DNA of 64,000 bases, taken from contig DF236955.1 in NCBI GenBank assembly GCA_000708835.1, positions 372,001 through 436,000 of the forward strand, written 5' to 3'. A program made the position numbers and the translations under genes. This DNA is from Klebsormidium nitens (lineage: Eukaryota > Streptophyta > Klebsormidiophyceae > Klebsormidiales > Klebsormidiaceae). This document shows positions 44,395-56,300 of the stretch, piece after piece. Under the pieces are notes generated by a model. That model did no database searches. It was given only the letters and a program-made list of their open reading frames with translations, and had not been told where the DNA came from. The stretch's first letter is position 1. Every line of letters starts with the position of its first letter.

Positions 44395-46709
44395 TCAAGG
44401 CCGCTTTTGCTCGTCAGGACTATCACTTGGCTCCGTTTGCTCTGCTCCCTCTCGAGACCCCGAAGACGACGTCGACTCCACATGAGCACTATCCGATCTC
44501 GAAACTTCGCTCCCTGCACTATCTTTTCGTTCTGCTTCCGACTCTCCGTGCAAGTTGGGTATCGTGGCTTGTAAGACTTTATCCAAGTCCTCCCGCGACT
44601 GAGCCTTTGCTTCCCTCTCCGGTCGCATCACTCTCTCGACCTGCCTCTCGAACGTTGTTAGACCGAGTGCGGCATCCACTAAGTCCGGATTTCTCGCTGC
44701 ATGTCTTTGAAAAGCGTTCGAACTTTCCTCGCCAGGCCGCCTGTCTGCCTCGGGCCCCTCTTCTCGTCTACCGCTCGACCTCGGAGCTTCTGCAGGCGGG
44801 TCGTCACTTTCTCCCACCGTTTCTCGTCCGGGTTTTGATGGTTCGATCGCTTCTCCAGAATCGTTAAACACAGCGGTGGCAGGGGTTTTGCTCTCATTGG
44901 CTTGCGGACGTTCAGAAAGGGGCTCCGTGCTCGGGCGCCAGGCAGAAGCGGGTGCGTCACTGTGTGACGGGGTTGCTCCTGAACTTTCGTTAGTTGTCCC
45001 CAGCCTGCCTGGAAGGAGGCGCGCCAGCCCAGTCTGCTTGCCACTCTTCTGCTTCTTGGCTGCTCGGAGCAAGTCGGGTGGGATGCGTCGGATCACGAAG
45101 CGCCGACCACCTCGAAAACCAAGTGCATACCTGCGAGAGGAAGGCACCTCTTTGGTGGAATTGGATTTGAAGCCAATGCCCCTCACGCTTTTGTAAATAA
45201 GAGGTTTGAAAAGCTTGAAAGCTAAGAGACTTCTGCCGGGAACTGCAATATTGTGTTCAGTACCATCTGACACAACTGAGAGCTGAGACAAAAATAAGTG
45301 GTCGAGAGGCCACTCTCACGTCTGGGGGGTAAAGAGAAGCTTCTGTTGATACCCATAGGACAGACCGCTACTTAAGATGCTGCTAAGCTTGAACGGGGCT
45401 TTAACACCACTTCTCAATTGAGACGCAGTCTGGGCTGTGCGCTGTGATGAAGGTCAGCCAGAAGTCAGTGAAGGAAGCTGTTCGTTTGATCAGCTTCGCA
45501 AGCTTTCTGTTGTGGTCTGTTTCAAAGCTTTCTCACGAGAGCGTTCACCCAAAAAGAGAGGTTTGTGTTCTTGAAGCTTGTGTGGTCCAGCATCGGACAA
45601 AAGAAACCGATCAAAAGTAGCGAAATTTATAAAACGAGGAAGATTTTCGGAGGCCCCTTACCCGACTATCAGAGCAGTGGACGATGTTGCCAAGAAAGTC
45701 TTGTAGGACACTCCTGTTCTGGTGGCTGCTGTTGTAAGCGCTTTAACCTGCTGCTCTTCCAAGGAGTAGACGTTGGTCATCTGCAATTGCACGAACCCAG
45801 AAAAGCATCAGAGCAGATGAGACACATCTGTCAATCTTGAATTGGAGGTACCTAACTCAAAGAAGGCTGAATAGGGGGCGAAGACTGCAAGCATGTGCAG
45901 CAATAGAGGTGCATGGTTTCTGCTGACAAGACAAACATAGGGCGGCAAGAGGCGCACATCTTCTCCTGCTACAAAGAAGACCACCTTTGATTGGCAACAG
46001 AAAGCGACTCAGGTGCGGTGAGAAGATCAGAATTGTGGACCACTGAAAACTCTTACATGCTCCTCAATCTTCTGCAGCTTCTCTTCCAACTTCTTTTGAT
46101 GTACCTGTCTGGCAGTGTAGCCTGCAAGCAGATCGTCGACTGTCAGCTTGAACAATGAACAGCTGAAGCCTCTGTGCCACTTATTCTATTCATGCGCTCC
46201 AGCAGGTGCCAATCAGAAAGAAGGCTGTCATGTCTGTTTGAGAAGGCTACCACTACAAGCAGTAATCACTGTTCAGACAGACGGCGCTATCCACCGATCA
46301 GGCTGTTTTTGTTGAGCTTCAGGAGCAGCCTCACCAGCCCAGGCTGCCCCTGCGGACAGCAGACCACCGGCAACAGTGAAGACCACATTGTGTTTCTCAA
46401 ACAGATTCTGCATCGACAAAGTGGCAAGCTGATTAACACTCAATTCTTGGAGCATGTAAGGACTGGAAGAGTGATATGTCTCAGGAGCTTTGAAAGTGTC
46501 AACGAAACGGTGCCACCAGAGTGACTTCGTCTTTTGGTGTCTGTCACTGTAAGCAAGCAACTTTGGGACTGATTCTCCTTACTGCTCAATGACAGTAGAA
46601 GAGACTCAGAAAATCTCACCTTTGTGGCTTGAAAGCTGTCATCAACTGCCCTTACAGCATTTTGGTACTTCCTACGTAAAGCTCTCAATGCAGAGATTGG
46701 CGCTTGCAT
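44395..46709 (-). CDS. Two-helix membrane protein with long disordered tail, function unknown
   Basis: Minus-strand exons 46709-46620, 46407-46335, 46121-46057, 45780-45662 and 45232-44395 join in phase to 394 residues. Residues about 37-57 form a hydrophobic Gly/Ala-rich segment (VVFTVAGGLLSAGAAWA), followed by a charged helix (QVHQKKLEEKLQKIEEH) and a second hydrophobic segment about 100-124 (FLATSSTALIVGSLLAFKLF). The helix between could form a short coiled-coil hairpin across an organelle membrane. From about residue 125 the chain is basic (FRGGRRFVIRRIPP) and then Ser/Glu/Pro-rich and probably disordered to the stop. The N-terminus (MQAPISALRALRRKYQNA) is amphipathic and basic, which could suit organelle targeting. 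No family was recognised. The last acceptor could be at 45233 or a few bases further on. Confidence 0.72.
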
Positions 46710-47838
46710 GCTTTTCCCTCAGCGTCACACTAATTCTAGATAAGTTGAAAGATCCTGAGGTCCTCCTCAACCAGCAAAGAAGCTGGCTGCAGTTAGCCAG
46801 CCGCTGTGGAAAAGAGCAGACCTCAAGCAGCCAGAATTGGGCGCGAACTAGGATCCTTAGCTCGTCTGCTGTTCACCTAGCCTAAGGCGGATCATGGCAT
46901 GAGAAATGAACTTGTGTCCAGCAAGCTTTGCTGCATTGAAACTTAGTTAGGCTGGCTTGTTGACCAGTGATAAAGGCTGGCTTGTTGACCAGTGATAATG
47001 TAGGTGCGGGTTTGCCAAACCGGGCTGTTTGGCGACACCTCAGGGAAACGATCATGGAACCGGCATGTTTTTGAGCTACGGTTTTGATTGAAAGTGAACA
47101 GCATGCAGCATGAGACGGCATACATGAACACCGGCTGTTTTGTCGGACCGTGAATTGCCGCCACGACTGACTGGGTTAAACAAAGCAAACCAGGTTGCGA
47201 CCCAGATCCAATCTGTAGGGAATTCATAAATTCTAGACGCAGCGGCAGGGCTTGGAAAGTGGAAGAGCTTAGGTAGTAGAGGCGGCTTGCGCTTGAAGTT
47301 GTACGTAGATCGACAGCATGATGCCGCTGTTTGCAGGGTCCATGCAGTCTCTCCTTTGAGTCGCATGTATCACCATGTCTCACAGGATCAATCAATATTC
47401 TTGCCCTTTGCTTCAGGGACTTTGTGTAGAGCCGCAAGTGACACTTGGAAAGTCACTTCCACTAGTACGCAATTCTGTCGCTTTTACTGAATGTTGGTTG
47501 CGCCCTCTTAGCTGTCCTGACGTCCCTAAGCTGGCGGCATGTGGCTCATGCATACTCATTAGCAGCACCAGCAGCGTCCTCGCTTGGTTCGTTGGCAGAT
47601 GTATCTTCAAAACTTGCAAGCGTTAGATCAGTATTAGTTCATTGAAGAAGCTCATGCTTCAATATAGCGGGCCCCTGGGGTTCTGATGAGAGGTAGTATT
47701 CCAGGTCTGAGAGCAACCGTGCTTGACTCATAGGACCAGACTCCGTAAGAAGAACTCCTAGAGTAACGTACTTATAGAGCATTTTTATTCTGTATTTTTA
47801 GGGTTTGGACCATTCTAGGGTTTCAGCATTCTGAGCTC
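46710..47838. promoter_or_regulatory. Divergent intergenic region with telo-boxes near the right end
   Basis: About 1.1 kb between the minus-strand start at 46709 and the plus-strand start at 47839. Two telo-box words (TTTAGGGTTT at about 47797-47806 and CTAGGGTTT at 47815-47823) sit 15-45 bases upstream of the F-box/kelch ATG, probably in its leader. The 25-bp tandem duplication is also here. Confidence 0.55.
46949..46998. repeat. Perfect 25-bp tandem duplication
   Basis: Two identical 25-base units stand head to tail at 46949-46973 and 46974-46998 (each starts AGGCTGGCTTG and ends AGTGATAA). The unit lies in the region between two divergent genes. Confidence 0.95.
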
Positions 47839-49264
47839 ATGGACTCCCTTATTCCTGGTCTCCCTGACGATGTGGCGAAGCTGTGTCTGGCTAGGATACC
47901 TCTGCATCTGTACACAACTGTCCGCTCCGTGTGTCGCTCATGGGGGCAGTGGCTTATCGATGAAACAGGGGAGTTGGCAAAGATGCGGCGAGATGCTGGG
48001 CTGAAGGGCGATCAACTCTTCCTTCTCGTATGCAAGAGCATGTACTCTGAAACACAGGATGGTCAGGAAAATTTGGGGAACTACTCGCACCTCCCATGGC
48101 TCTGGAATGGAAGGCGCTATGCAAAGTTTTCATACCGTCTGGCGAGGGTGGAGTTTGATGCAGCGGGCCAGATTGTCATGGAGTATGTGGGGGACGAGTT
48201 GACCTGCAAGGTGAGCTGAAAGGAGCTGGGCAAGAATCTTCGGATGCTTGATGCCAAGCAGAGAAGCACTGATCGAAAGCATGGTGCTATTTTCCAGTCT
48301 TGTAGGTGGAAATATTTGGGACTATAGTGAGTCTGCTTTACAGTCTGATCGCAGGCTTTCCATTCCACTTGACAACTTTCACCAGCATTTGATATTCCCA
48401 CACTACAAACAATGAGGTGATGTTTTCTCAAAGGTTCTGTGCCCGTCCGCGACAGAGTACGGTGTCACACCGTATTCACATACTCGAACCTTTGTGCAGC
48501 TGCCGTTTCCGTATGCAAAAGCCTTCGAGACGATGATCTCCATTGGCCGCAACCTATTCCTGTTCCGCATTGGACGAGATGTTTGGCGGTGTGACACGGC
48601 CACCGGTCGATGGCAGCAGGTTGCCACCCGGAACTGGTATGAAAAGAGATTTGCATGGGGGGTGATCAAGGGTCAGCTGTACATCGCGGGGGGCCAAAGC
48701 CACACCGCAGGAGGCACGTCGATCTCTGCGGAGGTGTATGATCTCGAGAAGGATAAGTGGTCGCCCTTGCCAACCATGCCTCAAGTTCGCGGAAGAAGCC
48801 AGGGTTACATCACGGAAGAAGGCAAGTTTTTGGTTTTCGGGACGGATTCTCGAAGCAACATCGAGCCGGCGGCCCTAATTTATGATCCGGATGCGATCGC
48901 CAGCGGGTGGTCGATACTAGAGAATTTCTGGCCGTTTGGGGGAAGGTTGGTTGGATCAGCTGTTGCGGGGAAACAGTTGTATGTAGCTTCCGAGCACGGA
49001 CCCGCAGAGTTCGAGCTCAGGCAGTTCAACGGGAAGGCTTGGAGGTCTTTGGCTTGTCGAGGGGGGGAGGGAGTTTTGAATCATTGTGATGCGTTGATTG
49101 CGCTTGATGGGGGACTCTTGAGCGCAGGATGGTCAGGCGATAGCAGTTGGTTGAGAGCCCCACTAGCAGGTTCGGTCATGCGGAGCGGACTTGCCAAGCT
49201 GCGACATCTTGAAAGATGGACGCCCGCTGGTGAGGAGATCATTGTAGCAGCTGTGGGTGCTTGA
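47839..49264 (+). CDS. F-box/kelch-repeat protein
   Basis: Likely SCF ubiquitin-ligase receptor that holds its substrate on a kelch propeller. Two exons, 47839-48210 and 48434-49264, join in phase 0 to 400 residues. The F-box is at the very N-terminus (LIPGLPDDVAKLCLARIP, VRSVCRSW), like Arabidopsis At1g67480-type proteins. After a linker, kelch-like blades are seen: NLFLFRIGRDVWRCDTATGRW, QLYIAGGQSHTAGG with EVYDLEKDKWSPLP, FLVFGTDSRS, and GKQLYVAS with the FNGKAWRSL repeat end. The double-Gly and Trp landmarks are present in some blades and weak in others. The intron sits between the F-box linker and the propeller. Telo-boxes lie immediately upstream of the start. Substrate unknown. Confidence 0.92.
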
Positions 49265-50372
49265 GAGCAAGCAGTGTGCAAGCATAGATGATGTGTACAT
49301 TCGACTCGGAAGGGCAGCTTATAATGACAAATCTGGGAATCGAGCCTTCTGTCGTTGGGATCTCAGTTTGCATCACACGAATCTTGGCACTCTCTAACGC
49401 TAACATATGCTTTCATGACATATTTGATCGCACACTTGTTTTTGATCATTACTGCAAAGAAAAGGTTATCATGGTCGCGATCCATCTGCAAAGACGTTAG
49501 CCCCGGCTCGCCGGTCTATAGATAGATCTCGCTACATGATCGATAATCGTTTCCGCCCGCTGCCGCATGTTTGTGTAGAATTGTATGCAAGCTGCCATAT
49601 GCACTTAAGTCCACTCCCCTCGTTCACTACCGGCTCGCGAACCGCCTCGATTCAAGTTGTCCGGGCACGGCGGCCAACTTCTTGGCAAGACCGCCCTATG
49701 GCTCGATTGCGTCGGCTGGTGCAGAAAGCTTAACATTTCCGAATGAGCTCGGACATAACTACTGCGCACGAAGTATGCAACACCGAGGGCCGGAGAAATG
49801 CTGCGACGAGTATGCATCTTGATCGTACCACATATAACGTACGTACGTTTCAAATCATTTGCAGAGCAACATGGCATCGTAGACTTAAATTCATGAAGAT
49901 CTTCCCGAGCTCGTATACTCTCACTCCAGTTGAAGGATCACAGCTAAAATCGAGTTCTGCCGTCATGACAAGCTTCACAATCTCGTCTATCGACTTGCAC
50001 GTTATCCGTGCCAAGCCAATGAGCGCTCTAGTTCTCGGGTCTTCATGTTACACTGATCTTGCACCTAAGCCTGTTCCCGCAATGCAGTTCCTCTTCGACC
50101 AAAAAGAAGCGCTACCTAATGCCGCATGGACAATGGTACACATTTGACTGCAGGTGAACTCTCGAACCCGTCGCTAAAGTACAAGCATCAAATCGCGGTC
50201 AACCCGCCTACGCCCTCCGCTCCGGAAGGTTGACCGATTCCAATCTGCCTATGAGCGCAGCGCTGGCATCAAGGATCCGAAGCCTAAAAACTCAAAACAA
50301 GTGCCCAAAGTGCCCGCTCTAAACGACAGCCTCTCTCCAGGGGGGTTGCTTTTGCCGCGTTCCGAATGTGGC
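49265..50372. other. Intergenic region between convergent genes
   Basis: It lies between stops at 49264 (plus) and 50373 (minus). Open frames are short and unconvincing. Both 3' untranslated regions must be here. Confidence 0.4.
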
Positions 50373-53300
50373 TCATTGGGGGGTGTACAACGCGACTGCT
50401 GCCGCGGCCGCGTTCAGCCAGGCGGCGGCCGCCTTGGCCCCCGGGTCGGGAACCTGGCTCAGCACTTCGGGGGGCACGTAGCTCGAGCGGCCGGCCTGGA
50501 TGGAGAAGAACAAAAGTGAAACACCTGACTGGGTACCGTGGAAATATGCGTAAGATTCTGACGGTGCTCACATTTGAGCACCATGAAGGGCGGCACGGAT
50601 GATACAGAAGGATTTCAGCCGATCTGCTGACAGATGCAAAGCAGCCGAGGAACCGAGAAGCACTCCGGAGCAGAAAGTCGTTGACCTAGGGTCTATGCTC
50701 TTATATTGCATGCGGTCAAATAAAGTCACCCCGTGTTGTTTGTTGCCCCTCTTAAAGATGTCACGGCGATCACTTGGGGCCCCCGTCTCTGTGTTGGCCC
50801 AATGACGAGAAGCGCAGGAGCGTGCGCATTGCTGACCCCTTTCTTTTCAAAAGGGGTTTTAGTGTTTCCAAATTTTAGGGGTTTTTGGGGTTTTTAGTTT
50901 AGAACAGTGGAGCTCACCAGCGCAACCATTTTAAGGGTCTCCTCGGCGCCAGCAGCCGCGGCGTGGGCGGCGGCCACGAAGGCGTCCCCAGGACTCTCCC
51001 GTGACTGCAACCGCTGCGAGCAGAGCAAAAATACGGTTCGTCTGACGCCCAAACAAGCAATCCGTTTTACGCTCGAGCGAGAGGGAGGCAATGAACGCGA
51101 CCGAATTCCAAGTGAGAAAGGGAGCGCTTCAAGAGTCCTCAGCAACGCTTTGCCGGTTCTATGTCCAAAACCAGCGTTCCAATGGCTCTTTCACTCGCGA
51201 AACAGATGCGAACAACATTGACTGAACTTCTTTACAAAACTCGCAACATGATGTGGATAACGCGGCAACAGTTTGTCACGCAGACTTCCGCTCCGCGGCG
51301 ACGTTCCCTCCTTCCACGTGGCACGCTTACCTTGGTGAGGGTTTTGGATGCGGGCAGCAGGGCGTCGAGCATCGTCCGGTAGCCGGCCGCCGCGCCGCCG
51401 TACTTGGAGACGGAGCTCACGGCGGCCTCGAACGCAGCAGCCCCTGAAGCAGAGGAAGCAGATCAAGTTTTGGCTTGAGATACAGCCAGGTTGAGATGGG
51501 TCAGTCTCTTGGGGACGGATGGGGTTATTTCGGGTGTTTTGGTTGGGTACAGCGAGGAACGCGTGAGTTTTAGCTTTAGGATTTTATATCAGTGCGTTTT
51601 CTCGTTTAATTTGTGTTTCAACATGGCTTGAGTCGACCGAAAATCGAGACTTGGCTGAAGCAGCAGGCCAATCCTCACGGATTGCACCACTCCCAGAGTC
51701 TGCGTTAGACCTGTTCTTGCAGGGACGGCTTCTTTGGGTAGCTTGCGGTAGAAAAGTCAGATGGGCAGCTCTTTCAACAGGGAAGCTTCAAAGAAAGTGC
51801 AGGAAGTCAATGAGTCCGGGCTCACAGTCTAGCGGCGACGGCGAGCTTGTGCCGCGGAGAGAGGCGTAGGCGGCGCGGCAGAAGACGTCGTACCTGCGGG
51901 GGAGCTTTCGGGGTCAGCTTCGGTAAGAAGAAGCATAGGAAGTGCGCGAGACAACGCTGCGAAGCTGTTGGTTTTCAAATTCTAATCACAGAGACGCCGA
52001 CACTACCAAGTTGCGGACCGTCAATGGGTTGGAAGGGTGGCGAAGGGAGATAGTCCGGACACTTGCAGTTGAAAGCACGGGCAAAATCTTTGTGGATCTA
52101 GGGGGCCGGGCTTACAAGACTCCAATAGTGCCCCCCATTGCATGCCGCACTGACGCGCCAACCTCCTTCACCGTCTCAGCCGCATCGTTCAGTGGATACC
52201 TGCAGCACAAGACAATCGGTTTTCCGTCGCACTTGGAACACCAAACGCTTGCCCGAGCTATTTCGAGCATCAAGCTCGAGAGAGCTGTAGTCTTCGCTTG
52301 TGACTTCTCGGAAGACAGCGTGGCAGCCCAATCTCTCGTGTAAGGGTCAACCGAAGCAGTTCGTAGCTTTTCTGTAGAGCTCAAACTGGACAGACCGATT
52401 CTGGGCTGGCCCGTTCTATATCCTTTTATTCAAGAAGTCGGTGCTCTGCCAGATGCACTTAGATGCTCAATCGCTGCCATGTCGATCGCATGTATGTACG
52501 CGGGTGCGGCTCACAAATTCCTTTCCAGAGTAAACGATAATAGCAGCCAAGCAGTCGTTTTCAACAAGGAAACTGTCAGAAGAATTAAGAGTGACTGTGC
52601 CTATGATGATTTAAAAGTCGCAGGAACGAAAGGCCGGTTGATTACGGGAGCGCATACCTGTGCCAAATGTCGTCCAGTACTGCTGCCGCCCCCTTCCGCA
52701 TCTGCACTTGGGACATCCGGCGGTCAACCTCCGCTATGCGACCAGCCACTTCAACATACTCGGAAGATTGAGCCAGCTCGGAAACAACCGACCGTGACAA
52801 CACGGCCCCAGTACGTGATGGAAATCCGAGAATATGTGTTGAAGCAATAGCCGGCCACATTCAAGCACGTGAGGCCCTAGAGGGGTCAGATGTTCAGCTA
52901 TGCCCTGAGATATTCAATAAGCCGGGATAGCGTCGAACCTCTCAGACGTCAGACGAACAGACCACATTTTAATCCTCGCACCTCAGCAACAGGACCTCAG
53001 CCCAAAGCCTCAGTTTACGAGTCCTAAGCCTTCTCATTCAATCCTCGATCTCGAGTCTGTTGAGTCAGTGAGCAGTAAGCCCAGTAAAGGTTGCATGGAC
53101 GCGCAGGTACTTGGAAGCGGGCGCGGTTACCAGGCACGAGATGTTCAACAACGCGCTTATTCGTGACTAGGAAAACAATCTTGTCTTACCAAGAAAAAGA
53201 ATCTTTGACCCTTCCCGCCCTTACCGAGGTGCCGCAGTCGCCGTCCCCCGTGCGCGCGTCCCACTCGTTGAGCTGCTGCTCCATGTCCACCAGCGCCTCC

Positions 53301-56300
53301 GCGCCCGCCCGGATCGCCGCTTCTAGCAGGCGCCCCGACTCGCTCAGCTCCGCGGGGCGCGAGGGAGCCTGCACAATATGAGAAAAGACATCGCTGGAGA
53401 GAGCATTTCGAGTTCAACCAGGCGCCCCTATAAGACATGACAGAAGCTCATTTTCCTGACTGGCTCAGTCAGCAGGGCACAAAGGGCTTGCTGACGGAGA
53501 GGAAAGGCGGTATCCCCCCGCTCGACAGGCTGAATGTTACTGTGGGAAAAAAGGTGATGACTTGTATCAACATGCACTCTTGGGTGCTGTATGTGAAAAA
53601 GAGCAACTAGATTGAAGAGATGGTTTGATGGGGCCAGGCCCGCCGCCTTGCCAGTCTTTCATAATGGCATAGGATGCTGCTCATCCGTTCAGACGAAAAG
53701 GGTTCGTTTGATGACTACGTCTCATAGATTGGGAGTTGTGGCTCACGGTTTCGTTGGTGGGGTTGGAGGGCATGGGGACGGGCACGCTGATCATGGGGCG
53801 CGGCCCCCCTGCGCATGAGGGCCAGGCCGGGGCGCGGGTGGGAGCGTCCAGGCGCTGCAGGATGCGGTCGGTAACGCGCAGGACCGACAGCGACATGCCT
53901 GCAACAGAACGAAATGGAGGGTTTAAGCAATGGCGAAGCTGAGTCCATCGTGTAGTCGCTGTGCGAGACTTTAGGCTGTGAGAGGACGAGAGAACTACGG
54001 GGTTGCATTGGACCAGAGTATATAACCCCGGTTCCGTCTAAGACGAGTCCTTCATATCAGCAGACTTGCAAGCAACAGACTGCCTCACGTTTCAAGATCC
54101 GGACAGTCCCATTCGGCTTAAGCGGCCAGCTTCGTCCGAACGAATGCTCATACGGTTGCTTCAGGGCTTGTGTGAAAGGAGCAGCTTGTGTCAGAAGTCC
54201 GCATGAGTTTACTGCAGCGACCAGGGCGCATTCCCATCTCACCCGCCATGTCCAGGGAGGTCATGAAGGAGCCGGTGTAAACGCGCTCCACTGCGAGCCC
54301 GTACTCCACCTGTAGCGTCGCCACCGCCTTGCCCGCCGCAATCAGCAGCTCCATCTGAGGCGTGGCGCCCAGCCTGCGACACGGGGGTGGGGGACGTTAC
54401 CAATCACGAGCGCTCGACGGGTTGCGTCTCCGTCTCGGCTTTAATCAGTCACTTCGTTCTGGCGACCCCAATGCAGTGTTCAGAACTCAGGCACCAAAGT
54501 AACTACGATGATAGGGTTTGCCACCGCTGTCTCAGCAACAACATGTATAGCAGACGTCTCCTTCCAACGATTGAACGAGTAACAAATGTGGAAAACGGCC
54601 GACCTGCTTTGCTAAAGGAATGTAGAAAGCCACTGCAGAAACCTCTAAACTGGCCCCGAACCACGGTGGATAATAGAAGGACTCTATATCCACTCTCGAT
54701 TGTAATAAAATTATGAGGAAGCCCACGATGTGAAAATGGGCATTGAATGAAAAGTTTGCTGTCAGATAGGGCGAGCCGTCCAGCCTGGCAAGCAGTGGGG
54801 CTCGAAACCCTCGTCAAATCGACAAGAGCAGCCACTCCTCACCCGTTGACCATAAGCACAACACGTTCCCCTCGGTCGATCTTGAGATACTGCGTCTCCT
54901 GCAGCGGATGAGCAACGGGAATGAGTGACGAGAGAACTTTCCGCTAGAGCAGGTCCGTTGCCTTTACAGTGTGACAGGCTGGACACTCGCGTCAATACTT
55001 GCGGATTCCCTGTCCATTATTCCGGTCGGCTGAAGAGATGTGCCAGGAAAGAGCCCCTGCAAAGATCGACCCATAACTGGCGAAAAGAATGTGTCAGGAA
55101 TATCGAATTCACTGCATATACTGCCTTGAACCTTTGATGGCCTCTGGTTTCCACTGCGTCCAATCGTGCAATGAGCAGTCGGCCCTAACGGCGTTCAGCA
55201 AATTTTTTGAAACGTACGCTCGGAGAAATAATTGTAAAGGGGCTTTCCCATTGAAGAGAACCTAAGACTTCAGTCTGCCCTTCTTAAGGCTAGAAAGGCC
55301 AGCCTGACGGGTTCACAATCGTTCGTTCCACCGTTCGAGAAAACACAGTAAATCAGTCATTTAGGCTTATAGGTCAAACGCAAGTGTGGAGCAGCGCTCA
55401 CAGCATGGTCAAGATGAGAATGCACATCGACGAGAAACGACATGGCGCCTCACCGGGTCAAGGATCTTTTGCAGGACGTGGCTGACGATCGCATCCACGG
55501 GCTGCACGTCAGCGACAGCGGCGCCGGGCTCCCCGTGCTGCAGCCACCCAAACGGGGGTCCGTTACATCCGGTCAAACTTTCACGTTTGCAGATCCTAAG
55601 AACTTCCGTCCTCGTCTCATATCGTCCGAAGTGTACGTTCTCGAGCGTTGTAGAATATAGCGCCTGGTCCCAGGTTAAGCGGCCGAAGAAGAAAGGACAA
55701 GCATGCTCCTCAACTGGCGGACTACTAGGATGCCCGCCCAGGGTTAGTCCCAAACAATCAACGTAAAGGTCAAACGCGTTGCGCGAAGTTGATCTGCAAT
55801 GCGTCGTCTCACCTGGCATACGCTGATCTGCCGTGCACTCGTACTATCCTACCGTTAGGAAGAGTGGGCTAAAAAGGAAGAAGAGACTTCAGAGATCAGA
55901 CTAATTCGGTAACCGCAAACAGCTGCCTTTGGCATTGCCAGCAAGCCACGTGTCTCAATCTTGAACTAGAGCGGCGGCTCACGATGCCTAGGCCCAATTC
56001 CATCTTGCCCGCCCCCAGCCGGTCCGAGGGAGTCGCTCCAGGCAGCGTGCAGACCATGAGCGCCACCCCCATGGTGCCGACAGCCCCCGCCACGCTCTGC
56101 GCTTCCGCCAAAACGTCCCCCAGGCTCTTGCCCTCCGCGGCAGCTGCTCCGGCGACCTAGCGAGGGGAAAAGCAAAACCTGGACGTCAGACTCTCGCGAA
56201 GCCTGGCGTTTAAGCCTTTGCCGATAGGCTGACAACTTCTGGCCACCTGGCGAGGGGAAGAGGAAAACCTGGACGTCACATACGAAGTCTTCCGGAAGCC

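Noticed and set aside
52112-52384. Extended minus-strand frame upstream of [10 protein letters not shown]
   Set aside because: Only 52199-52116 is exon. The part to the right is intron, as shown by the TGCTGCAG acceptor and phase continuity with the exon at 52701-52658.
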